From Komagataeibacter xylinus (GTDB lineage Bacteria; Pseudomonadota; Alphaproteobacteria; Acetobacterales; Acetobacteraceae), in the NCBI RefSeq assembly GCF_004302915.1, contig NZ_QQBI01000001.1, forward strand, positions 216,267 through 280,266: a stretch of 64,000 nt of DNA, read 5' to 3'. Shown here piece by piece: positions 1-8,957 of the stretch. Both the position numbers and the translations under genes were made by a program. The notes beneath the pieces were generated by a model. It did no database searches and was not told the DNA's origin. It was given only the letters and a program-made list of their open reading frames with translations. Each line of letters opens with the position of its first letter. The stretch's first letter is position 1.

Positions 1-169
1 TGGCCTGTCCATGCGTCGTGCCGACAGCGTGAAGGCTGAACTGATCCGTGACGGCGTGCCCGCCAACGCCATCGACATCCATGGCTACGGCGAAGCCCAC
101 CCGCTGGTGCCCACCGGTCCCGATACCCGTGAGCCCCAGAACCGTCGCGTCGAGATCATCCTGCACTGA
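1..169 (+). CDS. OmpA-family protein, C-terminal fragment (gene cut by window edge)
   Basis: The first 55 complete codons before a TGA read as the end of an OmpA-like peptidoglycan-binding domain. The visible pattern is LSMRRADSVKAELI, then a GYGE segment, then the terminal NRRVEIIL that closes this fold. In this family the domain anchors an outer-membrane protein or lipoprotein to peptidoglycan. The N-terminal part lies outside the window, so it cannot be said whether this is a beta-barrel porin, a Pal-like lipoprotein or another envelope protein. A strong intrinsic terminator follows directly. Confidence 0.85.
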   Translation, partial: GLSMRRADSVKAELIRDGVPANAIDIHGYGEAHPLVPTGPDTREPQNRRVEIILH

Positions 170-178
170 TCCCGACTC

Positions 179-210
179 AAAAAAGGAAGCCTGCACAGGC
201 TTCCTTTTTT
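179..210 (+). terminator. Intrinsic terminator of the OmpA-like gene
   Basis: A perfect inverted repeat (AAAAAAGGAAGCCTG and its complement) with a very small loop is followed by a T-rich tract, starting 9 bp after the stop codon. The A and T flanks make it potentially bidirectional. Confidence 0.9.
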
Positions 211-316
211 ACTTTTATTCTTACTCTACCTATTCTATGACATGACCACTTCACCTTAATGACAGGCCCGTCGCGCGCCCTGGCACGATCCCATACTCGG
301 GAATAAGGATTATCTT

Positions 317-841
317 TTGTCCAGACCTTCCTCTCAAAAAATCATGCAATTCCTTAAATTCGGGATTGTTGGTGCATTGGGGCTGGTGTGGGACACGACA
401 ACCGTTTACTCGCTGCGCCCCTTTGTCGGCCTGACAACCGCAACCATTGCCGCGTATTTCATCGCAGCCTCCATCAACTGGCTGATCAACCGGCTCTGGA
501 CCTTCCGCAATGCGGGCAACCAGCATCATTTCATTATCCAGTGGCTCCGCTTTCTCGCGGCGAACTCCCTGGGCTTTTTCCTGAACCGCGGCTGCGTGTT
601 CATGCTGTTCCACACATCGCCCGTGTTCAAGGCCTATCCGGTGCTGGCGCTCGCGGCCGGTGCGTTAGCCGGCATGATGTCGAACTTCCATATCAGTCGT
701 AAGCTGGTCTTCCATAAGGAACACCCCGCAGCGGAACTGAAAACAGCGGAAATCGTGCCCTTTCAGCCCGAGCGCCCCGTGCCCCAGAAAGCAGTCTCGA
801 GCCGCACCGCCGTAGTGAACACACGCAACAAGGTCGGATAA
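317..841 (+). CDS. GtrA-like small membrane protein
   Basis: A 174-residue protein of the GtrA/DPMS-type family. It has four hydrophobic segments (about residues 13-33, 38-60, 75-97, 103-125) and the typical short motifs NWLINRLWTFR and SNFHISRKLVF. Family members help move polyprenyl-phosphate-linked sugars across the inner membrane for surface polysaccharide modification. The start is a TTG: AAGGA lies 7 nt upstream (305-309), and the nearest ATG (344) would remove the first nine residues. The hydrophilic C-terminal tail of about 45 residues is unusually long. The 3' end overlaps the convergent tenA gene by 79 bp. No glycosyltransferase partner is next to it, so its substrate is unknown. 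Confidence 0.8.
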   Translation: MSRPSSQKIMQFLKFGIVGALGLVWDTTTVYSLRPFVGLTTATIAAYFIAASINWLINRLWTFRNAGNQHHFIIQWLRFLAANSLGFFLNRGCVFMLFHTSPVFKAYPVLALAAGALAGMMSNFHISRKLVFHKEHPAAELKTAEIVPFQPERPVPQKAVSSRTAVVNTRNKVG

Positions 842-1467
842 CGCGCCTGCGCCCCATAAGGGGTGGCCAGCGCATCAAGCTGGCGAATGCCGTCCTCCAC
901 CAGTTGTGTATACTCAGCCCCCCCATAAAGCGTGATCCATGACCAGTATGGATTGCCCTCCCGCACGGTCAGCGGACTGGCATGCAGCCGTGCGCCGACT
1001 TCCGCATAGCCGATCAGGCATGGGGCCATGGTCACCATCAGGTCAAGCAGGTCGCCTGTCTGGGCTCGATCAAGTATAAAGCGACTATAGGCAAGTAATT
1101 CGAGCGATTCCTCGGCGTTTTCCAGTGCCGTTTCTTCTATGCCCCAATGGCGGCAATAACCCACATGCATGGCCAGTTCCGTATCGAGTATGCCCGCCAT
1201 CAGCCCTGCCGCATGGCGCATGCTGGCCACCGTATCGGCCTTGTACACCGCCAGCGCGCAGGCGCGGGCATACTGGATGAGGTACAGGTAGTCCTGAATC
1301 AGGAAATTGCGAAACGCCTCGGGCGGTAATGTGCCATCCGCAATACCGCGCACGAAGGGGTGGCGCACGAAGCCCAGCCACTGCGCCATGCAGTCACGCC
1401 GCAGGCGGCCGGCAAGCCCCGTGGTCAGCAGGGGCCAGTCGCGTTCGGCCTGCCATTCATCATCCAT
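763..1467 (-). CDS. tenA: TenA-family thiaminase II / aminopyrimidine aminohydrolase
   Basis: A 234-residue all-helical TenA protein. It has the family signatures LIQDYLYLIQYA near the N-terminus, the APCLIGYAEVG segment carrying the conserved active-site cysteine, and YGGAEYTQLV near the end. TenA enzymes hydrolyse aminopyrimidine breakdown products of thiamine so that the pyrimidine can be salvaged. The start at 1467 (MDDEW) is preferred over the upstream ATG at 1503 because AAAGGA lies 8 nt before it. The gene stands alone, and its last 79 bp are antisense to the end of the gtrA-like gene. Confidence 0.85.
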   Translation of the reverse strand: MDDEWQAERDWPLLTTGLAGRLRRDCMAQWLGFVRHPFVRGIADGTLPPEAFRNFLIQDYLYLIQYARACALAVYKADTVASMRHAAGLMAGILDTELAMHVGYCRHWGIEETALENAEESLELLAYSRFILDRAQTGDLLDLMVTMAPCLIGYAEVGARLHASPLTVREGNPYWSWITLYGGAEYTQLVEDGIRQLDALATPYGAQARYPTLLRVFTTAVRLETAFWGTGRSG

Positions 1468-1623
1468 TGGTTGTGTCCTTTCGTGCTGGGGCGTGCATGT
1501 CACGCATTCGCCATCTGGGGTTTACGCGCATGTTGGCACTTCCGGTCTGGTGCTACGTGCGCTAGGTGAATGAATCCGGTTTTACATCTATATCTTTCAA
1601 TACAGGATCGTCTGTTTCCCGCC

Positions 1624-4275
1624 ATGCCCACAACAAACGACATTCGTGCCACCTTCCTCGACTATTTTGCCGGGAACGGGCACCAGATCGTGCCGTCCTC
1701 GTCACTGGTGCCGCATAACGATCCGACACTGCTCTTTACCAATGCGGGTATGGTGCAGTTCAAGAACGTGTTCACAGGGCAGGAAACGCGCCCCTATTCC
1801 CGCGCCACCACGGCCCAGAAGGTCGTGCGCGCAGGCGGCAAGCACAACGACCTGGACAATGTGGGCTACACCGCCCGCCATCATACCTTCTTCGAGATGA
1901 TGGGGAATTTCTCGTTCGGGGACTATTTCAAGGCGGAAGCCATTGAACTGGCCTGGAAGCTGGTCACCGGCACCTTCGGCCTGCCCAAGGAAAAGCTGCT
2001 GACCACCGTCTATGCCGATGATGAGGAAGCCGCCAGCCTGTGGCGCAAGATTGCCGGCCTGTCCGATGACCGCATCATCCGCATCCCTACCTCCGACAAT
2101 TTCTGGCGCATGGGCGATACCGGCCCCTGCGGCCCGTGCTCGGAAATCTTCTACGACCACGGCCCCGAAGTGGCGGGCGGCCCTCCCGGCTCGCCTGATG
2201 AGGACGGCGACCGGTTTACCGAGATCTGGAACCTCGTGTTCATGCAGTATTTCGAGAACCCGCCCGGCACGCGCTCGCCGCTGCCGCGCCCCTCGATTGA
2301 CACCGGGCTGGGGCTGGAGCGCTTTGCCGCCATCCTGCAGGGCAAGCGCGACAATTATGATACCGACACCTTCCGCGCGCTGATCCTGGCCTCGGCCGAG
2401 GTCACGGGGCAGGACCCCGATGGCCCGTTCAACGCCAGCCACCGCGTGGTGGCCGACCACCTGCGCTCGACCTCGTTCCTGATTGCCGATGGCGTGCTGC
2501 CATCCAAGGACGGTCGTGGCTACGTGCTGCGCCGCATCATGCGCCGCGCCATGCGCCACCTGCACCTTATGGGCACGACGGAGCCGACCTTCTACCGGCT
2601 GGTCCCCGCACTGATCCGGCAGATGGGCGAGGCCTATCCCGAGCTGATCCACGCCCGCGCCCTGATCGAGGAGACGATGAAGGGCGAGGAACTGCGCTTC
2701 AAGGCGATGCTCGACCGTGGCCTGTCGCTGCTGGCCGACGAAACCGAGCGCCTGGGCGATGGCGCGCCGCTCCCCGGCGATGTGGCCTTCAAGCTGTATG
2801 ACACCTTCGGCTTCCCGCTTGACCTGACACAGGACGCCCTGCGCGGCACCAGCCACGGCGTGGACGTGGAAGGCTTCAACGAGGCGATGGACGTGCAGCG
2901 CAAGCGCGCCCGCGCCGCCTGGAGCGGCTCGGGCGACAGCGCGACCGAGACCGTGTGGTTCGAGGCGCGCGACACCTTCGGTGCAACCGAGTTCCTGGGC
3001 TACACCACCGAGACCTCGGATGCCGAGGTGCAGACCGTGGTGGTGGATAACGCGCAGGTCGAAGCCGCAGGCCCCGGCACCAAGGTGGCCCTGCTGCTCA
3101 ACCAGACCCCGTTTTATGGCGAGAGCGGCGGCCAGGTGGGCGATACCGGCACCATCACGGCACCCGGCCTGCACATTGCCGTAACCGATACCCAGAAGAA
3201 GCTGGGCGACCTGCTGGTGCATTACGGCACCGTCATCGAAGGCACGGTCAGGCCCGGCATGGCCGTGACCGCGCAGGTGGATCACGACCGTCGCAGCGCC
3301 ATCCGCGCCCACCATTCGGCAACGCACCTGCTGCACGAGGCCCTGCGCCGCAGGCTTGGCGCGCATGTAACCCAGAAGGGCAGCCTGAACGCGCCCGACC
3401 GCCTGCGCTTTGACGTAAGCCAGCCCCGCCCGATCACGCCCGAGGAACTGGCCGAGATCGAGGCCGAGGTGAATGCCCGCATCCGCGAGAACACGGATGT
3501 GACCACACGGAGCATGACGCCGGAAGAAGCCATCGAGCAGGGTGCGATGGCCCTGTTCGGCGAGAAATATGGCGATGAGGTCCGCGTTGTTTCCATGGGT
3601 GGCCCGGAAGAAGGCCGCGCGGGCTGGTCGATCGAACTGTGTGGTGGCACGCATGTGCGCCGCACGGGCGATATCGGGCTGTTCCGCATCACGTCCGAAA
3701 GTGGCGTATCCTCCGGCGTGCGCCGCATCGAGGCCGTGACCGGGCTTGCCGCGCAGAACGCGACACTGGCCACCGAGGAACGCCTGAACCAGATCGCCGC
3801 CATGCTGCGCGTGCCCGCAGCCGAGGCGCCCGAGCGCCTGGCCGTGGTGCTGGAAGAACGCAAGGCGATGGAGCGCCAGATTTCCGACCTGCAGCGCAAG
3901 CTGGCCTCGGGCAGCCAGGCGGCGGCCACCATTGCCGAGATCGGCGGTATCAGGCTCGATGCCCGCAACGTGGGCGAACTGCCGCCCAAGGAACTCAAGC
4001 CGCTGGCGGATTCGCTGCGCAAGGAAATCGGCTCGGGCGTGATTGCGCTCGTCTCGACCGCCGATGGCAAGGGCAGCATCGTCGTTGCCGCAACGCCTGA
4101 CCTGGCCGAGAAGGTCGATGCCGTCACCCTGGTGCGCGCGGCCAGTGCCGCCATGGATGGCAAGGGCGGCGGCGGCCGGCGTGACATGGCGCAGGCGGGC
4201 GGCCCCGACATCAGCAAGGCCGATGCCGCCCTTGAGGCGGTGCGTGCCGCCCTGGCACAGGCGGCTGGCGCCTGA
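1624..4275 (+). CDS. alaS: Alanine--tRNA ligase
   Basis: An 883-residue AlaRS that charges tRNA-Ala. The N-terminal class II catalytic core starts with the expected [10 protein letters not shown] and [20 protein letters not shown]-type sequence. The editing domain has the metal-binding HxxxH pair (H564, H568) and the downstream CGGTHV motif (C673). A C-terminal coiled-coil/DHHA1 region ends in the glycine-rich [11 protein letters not shown] segment. The length fits the family (about 875 aa). The reading frame extends to an ATG at 1570, but homologues begin near the ATG at 1624. No strong Shine-Dalgarno decides it: CAGGA at 1603-1607 is rather far away. Confidence 0.97.
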   Translation: MPTTNDIRATFLDYFAGNGHQIVPSSSLVPHNDPTLLFTNAGMVQFKNVFTGQETRPYSRATTAQKVVRAGGKHNDLDNVGYTARHHTFFEMMGNFSFGDYFKAEAIELAWKLVTGTFGLPKEKLLTTVYADDEEAASLWRKIAGLSDDRIIRIPTSDNFWRMGDTGPCGPCSEIFYDHGPEVAGGPPGSPDEDGDRFTEIWNLVFMQYFENPPGTRSPLPRPSIDTGLGLERFAAILQGKRDNYDTDTFRALILASAEVTGQDPDGPFNASHRVVADHLRSTSFLIADGVLPSKDGRGYVLRRIMRRAMRHLHLMGTTEPTFYRLVPALIRQMGEAYPELIHARALIEETMKGEELRFKAMLDRGLSLLADETERLGDGAPLPGDVAFKLYDTFGFPLDLTQDALRGTSHGVDVEGFNEAMDVQRKRARAAWSGSGDSATETVWFEARDTFGATEFLGYTTETSDAEVQTVVVDNAQVEAAGPGTKVALLLNQTPFYGESGGQVGDTGTITAPGLHIAVTDTQKKLGDLLVHYGTVIEGTVRPGMAVTAQVDHDRRSAIRAHHSATHLLHEALRRRLGAHVTQKGSLNAPDRLRFDVSQPRPITPEELAEIEAEVNARIRENTDVTTRSMTPEEAIEQGAMALFGEKYGDEVRVVSMGGPEEGRAGWSIELCGGTHVRRTGDIGLFRITSESGVSSGVRRIEAVTGLAAQNATLATEERLNQIAAMLRVPAAEAPERLAVVLEERKAMERQISDLQRKLASGSQAAATIAEIGGIRLDARNVGELPPKELKPLADSLRKEIGSGVIALVSTADGKGSIVVAATPDLAEKVDAVTLVRAASAAMDGKGGGGRRDMAQAGGPDISKADAALEAVRAALAQAAGA

Positions 4276-4306
4276 ACGGGCCATCCGGCGTTTTCATATA
4301 TCAATG

Positions 4307-4332
4307 CAACGGCGCATCTCGGTGCGCCGTTG
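4307..4332. terminator. Stem-loop downstream of alaS
   Basis: A 10-bp perfect stem (CAACGGCGCA and its complement) with a 6-nt loop lies 31 bp after the alaS stop. It has no U-tract, so a terminator or 3'-stabilising role is inferred. The rest of 4276-4570 becomes AT-rich (about 4370-4460), which suits the promoter region of the carbonic anhydrase gene. It also holds a spaced inverted repeat, GACCGGTG at 4492-4499 and CACCGGTC at 4536-4543. Confidence 0.5.
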
Positions 4333-4570
4333 TGCTGTACGGCACTTGCCGCAAGACAGAAATACTTCAATGCATAAAGTTAATATTCATTAACTATATT
4401 ATGATAACATAGTATTTCCGTATAACTTCATAGCGAAACAAATGGGACTGCCAGATGTTTCCATGATATAGATGAAGCGGGACATGCCTCCGACCGGTGC
4501 ATTGCCCCTTGATGCCACGACAGGACATGACTTCACACCGGTCCGGACATTCAGGTGACAGGATATTACA

Positions 4571-5260
4571 ATGGCCCATACCAATACTGCCCGGGAAACC
4601 CTCATCGAACTGCTGCACGGGGTGGAGCGTTTCAATACCGAAGTCTTTCCCCAGAACCGCGACCTCTTCGCCAGCCTGGCCGAGAGCCAGTCCCCCGATA
4701 CGCTGTTCATCGCCTGCGCCGACAGCCGGGTGAACCCCAGCATGATCACCCAGACCCAGCCGGGCGACCTGTTCGTGCTGCGTAATATCGGCAACATCGT
4801 GCCCGCCTATGGCGAGATGCTGGGCGGCGTGTCGTCGGCCATCGAATACGCGGTCAGCGCGCTCAAGGTGTCGCACATCATCGTCTGCGGGCATTCCAAC
4901 TGCGGCGCGATGAAGGCCCTGCTCGACCCGCAGGCCAGCCACCTCGACAAGATGCCCACCGTGGCAAGCTGGCTGCGCAATGCCGAGGCCGCGCGCGCCG
5001 TGCTCGAGGCCACCGATGCCGGGCCGGCCACCGTGCGCAGCCTGTCCGAGCAGAACGTGCAGCTCCAGATCGCGCACCTGCGCACCCACCCCGCCGTGGC
5101 GGCAGGGCTTGCCCGCGGCACCCTGACATTGCAGGGATGGTTCTATGATATTGCCAGCGGGGAAGTGGTGGTGCTCGATGAAACCTCGCGCACCTTCATC
5201 CATGTCGATGAAGCCATTGCCAAGCTGCGCGCCCAGCAGGCTGACAGCGCCACGGCGTAA
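4571..5260 (+). CDS. Beta-class carbonic anhydrase
   Basis: A 229-residue beta-carbonic anhydrase that interconverts CO2 and bicarbonate in the cytoplasm. The zinc ligands and catalytic dyad are visible: C49 with D51 and R53 in CADSR, then H108 and C111 in CGHSNCGA. The C-terminal segment GWFYDIASGEV is also typical. The start ATG follows CAGGATATTACA. In acidophilic fermenters such enzymes supply bicarbonate for carboxylations, but that role here is inferred. The last ~50 bp overlap the start region of the next gene, which suggests translational coupling. Confidence 0.95.
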   Translation: MAHTNTARETLIELLHGVERFNTEVFPQNRDLFASLAESQSPDTLFIACADSRVNPSMITQTQPGDLFVLRNIGNIVPAYGEMLGGVSSAIEYAVSALKVSHIIVCGHSNCGAMKALLDPQASHLDKMPTVASWLRNAEAARAVLEATDAGPATVRSLSEQNVQLQIAHLRTHPAVAAGLARGTLTLQGWFYDIASGEVVVLDETSRTFIHVDEAIAKLRAQQADSATA

Positions 5261-6134
5261 CCTGCGGCCCAGGGCCGCCGTAGCCCTGGCCGGGCTGGCT
5301 ATGATCTGGGCTGCCTGCCCCGCATGGGCGGCAGGCAGCCTGAAGGTTACGACATGGAACCTGGAATGGCTGACCACGCGCGCGCAGGGTGATCCCGCCC
5401 TGCCGCCCGATGTGAGGCCCCGCACGCCCACCGACATGGCGCGGCTGGCGCATTATGCCAGCCGCCTTGCCCCCGATATCGTAGCCCTTGAGGAAGTGGA
5501 CGACCCGGCCCTTGCCGCCAGCCTCTTCCCGGCACCTGCCTATCATCTCTTCATAACCGGGGATTCCGTGGTGCAGCGGGTCGCCGCCGCCGTGCGGGCC
5601 GACCTGACCGTGATGCGCCACCCCGATGTCACGGCGCTCGATGTCTATGCCACCGATGCGCCGCGCCACCTGCGCGCGGGGCTGGACCTGACCATAGGCA
5701 CGGGTGCTGACAGCCTGCGCGTGCTGGTGGTGCACCTCAAGGCCGGATGCCGCGATTCCAGCCCCACCGACCGCAGGCCCGCCTGCGCCACCCTGCGGCG
5801 GCAGGTGGCCGTGGTGGAGGACTGGATCATGGAGCGGCAGGATGAAGGCGAGCCCTTCGCCGTAATGGGCGATTTCAACCGCCTGTTCGCCCCCGATGAC
5901 CCGATGCTGCACATTTTAGGCGAAAACGGCCCCCTCACGCTGGCCACGGCCGGGCACGCCAGCCCGTGCGGGGCGGGAACCTATTTCATTGATCATATCA
6001 TCATGGGGGGTGCTGCGCGCGACTGGCTGCAGCCGGGCAGCCTGCGCGTGATGCTCTATCGTGACCGGGCGGCCGACGGCACCGCCCACCTGTCCGATCA
6101 CTGCCCGGTCTCGGTGCGGCTTTCGCTTCCCTGA
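5208..6134 (+). CDS. Exported endonuclease/exonuclease/phosphatase-family protein
   Basis: About 308 residues with the DNase I-like (EEP) fold. Motifs in order are TTWNLEW, ALEEVDD (metal-binding Glu), VVHLKAGC, MGDFNR and the terminal SDHCPVSV. A hydrophobic segment (AAVALAGLAMIWAACPAWAA) just before the domain looks like a signal peptide, so the protein is probably periplasmic or secreted. The start is uncertain. The reading frame is open from inside the carbonic anhydrase gene, and ATGs at 5178, 5202 and 5208 all lack a good ribosome-binding site; 5208 gives the shortest sensible signal sequence. Substrate (DNA, phosphoester or phospholipid) cannot be told from sequence. Translation is probably coupled to the carbonic anhydrase. 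Confidence 0.8.
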   Translation: MKPLPSCAPSRLTAPRRNLRPRAAVALAGLAMIWAACPAWAAGSLKVTTWNLEWLTTRAQGDPALPPDVRPRTPTDMARLAHYASRLAPDIVALEEVDDPALAASLFPAPAYHLFITGDSVVQRVAAAVRADLTVMRHPDVTALDVYATDAPRHLRAGLDLTIGTGADSLRVLVVHLKAGCRDSSPTDRRPACATLRRQVAVVEDWIMERQDEGEPFAVMGDFNRLFAPDDPMLHILGENGPLTLATAGHASPCGAGTYFIDHIIMGGAARDWLQPGSLRVMLYRDRAADGTAHLSDHCPVSVRLSLP

Positions 6135-6144
6135 GGGGCGGGCC

Positions 6145-6492
6145 TTATTCGGGCCAGATGCCCGAGGCGTGCAGGGCGCTCCACCCCACCATCACCACGA
6201 TCATCACGAACACCACCGCCCCCATGAGCTGGAACAGTTCCTTATAGGGCATGAATGGCGGGGCTCCCGCCGCATCAACCGCCGCCTGCGTGGTGGCCAC
6301 GGCATCATGCGGGGTGGCGACAACCTGCGTCTGCGCCTCGGGCACGGGGCCGGGATCGGGGGTCGTGCTCGCGGCCATGGCCGCTTCATCTTCCTGCACG
6401 GCTTCATGCAGGGCCTCAACCGGGTGTTCCACCCCTACGGGCACAGCGGACTGCGCCACCACGGCCGGATCCTGATCGGGGGTATCGGTCAT
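6145..6492 (-). CDS. Small single-TM protein of unknown function
   Basis: A 115-residue protein not recognised as a known family. The first ~75 residues are acidic and Ala/Pro/Val-rich with low complexity. A transmembrane helix follows near the C-terminus (LMGAVVFVMIVVMVGWSAL), with a short tail ending in IWPE. The start at 6492 is chosen because CAGGAG lies 10 nt upstream; the frame is open further but lacks support. It converges with the preceding gene and is divergent from the next one. Confidence 0.6.
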   Translation of the reverse strand: MTDTPDQDPAVVAQSAVPVGVEHPVEALHEAVQEDEAAMAASTTPDPGPVPEAQTQVVATPHDAVATTQAAVDAAGAPPFMPYKELFQLMGAVVFVMIVVMVGWSALHASGIWPE

Positions 6493-6614
6493 CGACGCTG
6501 TACTCCTGCTTTCGCCAAGTCTGTGCCATATATAGCAGCCCGGCACGGTAACGAGGGCACACGATAGGACATCCCGTGCCATACTGCCACATGCCCCATG
6601 AACAGGAGAGACGC

Positions 6615-7388
6615 ATGCCAGCCCTGAAACCGACCCGCCGGGAGTGCCTCGCAGCCCTGGCTGCCAGCCTGCTGCCCCTGGCCGTGCCCGGCATGGCCCA
6701 TGCGGGCAGGCCGCTGCGCATCGGCATGATCGGGGCGGGGCATGTCGGCACCACGCTGGGGCGGTTATGGACGCGGGCGGGCCATCAGGTCATGTTCAGC
6801 GCGCTCGAGCACAAGGAGGCGGAAAAACGGGCATCGGAGTTCTATCCCCTCGCCCGCGCGGGCACGGTGCAGGAGGCCGCGAAGTTTGGCGATGCCGTGG
6901 TGCTGGCCGTGCCCTATGGCGCCCTGCCCCAGCTTGGCCACACCATTGGCTCCATCGTGGGCGCGAAGCCGCTGATTGACGTGACCAACCCCTATGGCTG
7001 GCGCGATGGCAAGATCGGGCGGCTGGCACTGCGCAACGGGGCGGGTATTACCACGCAGTCGCTCTTCCCTGCCGCATCCGTGGTGCGGGCCTTCAACTCC
7101 GAGGACATGACCACGCTTGCCGCCCAGACCTGGCGGCGGCCGCCGCGCCTGGCCCTGCCCATGGCGGGCGACGTGATCCAGGCGCTGTACGTGGCGGGCT
7201 GGCTGATCCATGACGCGGGGTTTGACCCGGTCATGGCGGGCCCGCTTTCAACGGCCAGCCTGTTCCAGCCCGGCGGCCCGGCGTTCGAGGCGCAGATGAA
7301 CGCCACCGACCTGCGCCACCTGCTTGGTGTTACGGCCAACAACCCCGTTGACCGCGCGCTTGCCACTCAGTTTGCGGGCGGGATGTAA
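6615..7388 (+). CDS. Exported NAD(P)-binding oxidoreductase of the F420-dependent NADP reductase type
   Basis: A 257-residue protein with a Rossmann fold starting RIGMIGAGHVGTTLGRLW (GxGxxG). It then has VLAVPYGALPQ and DVTNPYG, as in the 'NADP oxidoreductase, coenzyme F420-dependent' family. Unusually for this cytoplasmic family, it begins with a signal peptide carrying a twin arginine (TRRECLAALAASLLPLAVPGMAHA). That fits Tat export of a folded cofactor-bound protein. The start at 6615 follows AGGAGAGACGC. Substrate and cofactor (NADP rather than F420) are unknown. Its 3' end overlaps the convergent HdeD-like gene by 22 bp. Confidence 0.75.
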   Translation: MPALKPTRRECLAALAASLLPLAVPGMAHAGRPLRIGMIGAGHVGTTLGRLWTRAGHQVMFSALEHKEAEKRASEFYPLARAGTVQEAAKFGDAVVLAVPYGALPQLGHTIGSIVGAKPLIDVTNPYGWRDGKIGRLALRNGAGITTQSLFPAASVVRAFNSEDMTTLAAQTWRRPPRLALPMAGDVIQALYVAGWLIHDAGFDPVMAGPLSTASLFQPGGPAFEAQMNATDLRHLLGVTANNPVDRALATQFAGGM

Positions 7389-7915
7389 TTCGCCTGCCGT
7401 AGCGCGAAGCCGAACTGCACCCAGCCAATGCCCGCCGCAATCAGTTCAACGGCAATGAACGTACCGATCAGCCACAGCCCCGACCACGGCAGGGTCACGT
7501 ACAGGCACACCCCCACCAGCAGGCTGATCAGCCCGCCAAGCAGAATGAACCACCACCCCTGCAGCCCGCGCTGCTGGAACGCCATGATGATGCGCGCAAT
7601 GCCCGACACCACCAGGCAGGCGGAAATGAAGAGGGTGATGACCATGGAGCCGGTGCTCGGCTCCTCCATCATCATCGTGCCTGCAAGGATATAGAGCGCA
7701 CCGCCCGCAATCGACATGAGCCGCCCGCTCCAGTCGCGCACCACGAAGGCGTGCACAAGCTGCACCGTGCCCGCCACGAACAGGAGCACGCCAAACAGGA
7801 TGGTGCTGGCAAGTGATACGGCCAGCGCATCCACCCATGCCATGATGCCCAGCCCGAACGAGATCGCGCCCAGCCCCACAAAGAGCGGCCAGCGCTGCGT
7901 CAGTGACGTATCCAT
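7367..7915 (-). CDS. HdeD-family (DUF308) membrane protein
   Basis: A 182-residue integral membrane protein with six predicted transmembrane helices. It matches the repeated DUF308 pattern (for example FGVLLFVAGTVQLVHAF and SACLVVSGIARIIMAF). The E. coli homologue HdeD is linked to acid resistance at high cell density, and an acid-stress role would suit an acetic acid producer, but that is inference. It overlaps the convergent upstream gene by 22 bp. The region 7916-8221 that follows contains the rpsD leader. Confidence 0.85.
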   Translation of the reverse strand: MDTSLTQRWPLFVGLGAISFGLGIMAWVDALAVSLASTILFGVLLFVAGTVQLVHAFVVRDWSGRLMSIAGGALYILAGTMMMEEPSTGSMVITLFISACLVVSGIARIIMAFQQRGLQGWWFILLGGLISLLVGVCLYVTLPWSGLWLIGTFIAVELIAAGIGWVQFGFALRQANYIPPAN

Positions 7916-8128
7916 TGAGTGAATCCCCGTGTCTGTTGATGGATGTGGTTCATCCGCATGCTGCCCGTTTCATAACAGGCCGCGCCCCATATGCGATACA
8001 GGCTTTGTGGCAATGATTGACACGCACCCCCCGGTACTTCTATACGCGCCCGACTGCCGGGAACGTGGACGATACGGCTGGTGCCCATGGGTGATTGCTC
8101 CCCGGTGCCGGTAATACGGATCGCGCCC

Positions 8129-8151
8129 GCCCTGTTCATGGGGAACAGGGC
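8129..8151 (+). promoter_or_regulatory. Hairpin in the rpsD leader
   Basis: A 9-bp perfect stem (GCCCTGTTC and its complement) with a 5-nt loop lies 70 bp upstream of the rpsD start, inside the otherwise gene-free stretch 7916-8221. Ribosomal protein S4 autoregulates through mRNA structure in other bacteria, so a leader role is plausible but unproven. The sequence just upstream (about 8087-8110) resembles part of the rpoH leader. Confidence 0.4.
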
Positions 8152-8221
8152 CTACCGGTGCCACACCATGGCCCAGGGCTCACGCCGCAGGCCATGCAGA
8201 TTGAAGAGAAGAGAGCGCACC

Positions 8222-8839
8222 ATGAGCAAGCGCCTTGAGAGCAAGTATAAAATCAACCGCCGCCTTGGCGTAAACCTGTGGGGCCGCGCCAAGTCGCCGG
8301 TCAACAAGCGCGAGTATGGCCCCGGCCAGCACGGCCAGCGCCGCAAGCAGAAGCCTTCTGACTTCTCCGTGCAGCTGATGGCCAAGCAGAAGCTCAAGGG
8401 CTACTACGGCAACATCGGCGAGAAGCAGTTCCGCAAGTATTACGATGAGGCCGTGCGCCGCAAGGGTGATACCTCGGAGAACCTGATCGACCTGCTCGAG
8501 CGCCGGCTGGATGCGGTGGTGTACCGCCTGAAGTTCGCGATCACCCCGTTTGCCGCGCGCCAGTTCATCAGCCACGGCCACATCACGGTCAATGGCCGCA
8601 AGGTCAACATCCCCTCCTTCCTGGTGCGTGATGGCGACGTGATCGAAGTGCGCGAGAAGTCCAAGCAGCTCGCCATCGTGCTCGATGCCGCCCAGAGCGG
8701 CGAGCGTGACGTGCCGGAATACATGGAAGTGGACCACCGCCAGATGAAGGGCTCCTTCCTGCGCAGCCCCAAGCTGTCGGATGTGCCCTATCCGGTGCAG
8801 ATGGAACCGAACCTGGTCATCGAATTCTACTCTCGCTGA
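8222..8839 (+). CDS. rpsD: 30S ribosomal protein S4
   Basis: A 205-residue S4 primary 16S rRNA-binding protein. It begins [10 protein letters not shown] and has the S4 RNA-binding domain around [13 protein letters not shown] and [15 protein letters not shown]. It lacks the N-terminal zinc-binding cysteines. The frame stays open upstream to 8081, but the start at 8222 is set by a purine-rich site (GAGAAGAGAG) and by the conserved N-terminus. It is monocistronic here rather than in the alpha operon. Confidence 0.97.
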   Translation: MSKRLESKYKINRRLGVNLWGRAKSPVNKREYGPGQHGQRRKQKPSDFSVQLMAKQKLKGYYGNIGEKQFRKYYDEAVRRKGDTSENLIDLLERRLDAVVYRLKFAITPFAARQFISHGHITVNGRKVNIPSFLVRDGDVIEVREKSKQLAIVLDAAQSGERDVPEYMEVDHRQMKGSFLRSPKLSDVPYPVQMEPNLVIEFYSR

Positions 8840-8865
8840 TCAAGTCCCGGAACCGGGCAGGCGTG

Positions 8866-8901
8866 ACGCCGGGCGTGGGGATTTTTCCCTGCGTCCGGCG
8901 T
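8866..8901 (+). terminator. Stem-loop between rpsD and prfC
   Basis: ACGCCGG (8866-8872) pairs with CCGGCGT (8895-8901). A GGGGA/TCCC inner pairing lies around a T-rich loop. No U-tract follows, so termination is possible rather than certain. Confidence 0.4.
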
Positions 8902-8957
8902 CCGCGTTTCTGGCCCCTGCCCGCTTCCGCCTCCCTTCCGCCAGGCCAGCCGCAGGA

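Noticed and set aside
1702-4284. An 860-codon open frame on the minus strand
   Set aside because: It lies fully antisense to alaS, whose protein matches AlaRS along its whole length. High GC with strong third-position bias makes long antisense frames common here, and no family similarity is seen.
8081-8221. An in-frame N-terminal extension of rpsD
   Set aside because: S4 proteins start at MSKR-like sequence, a ribosome-binding site precedes 8222, and the extension contains a 9-bp hairpin typical of a leader.
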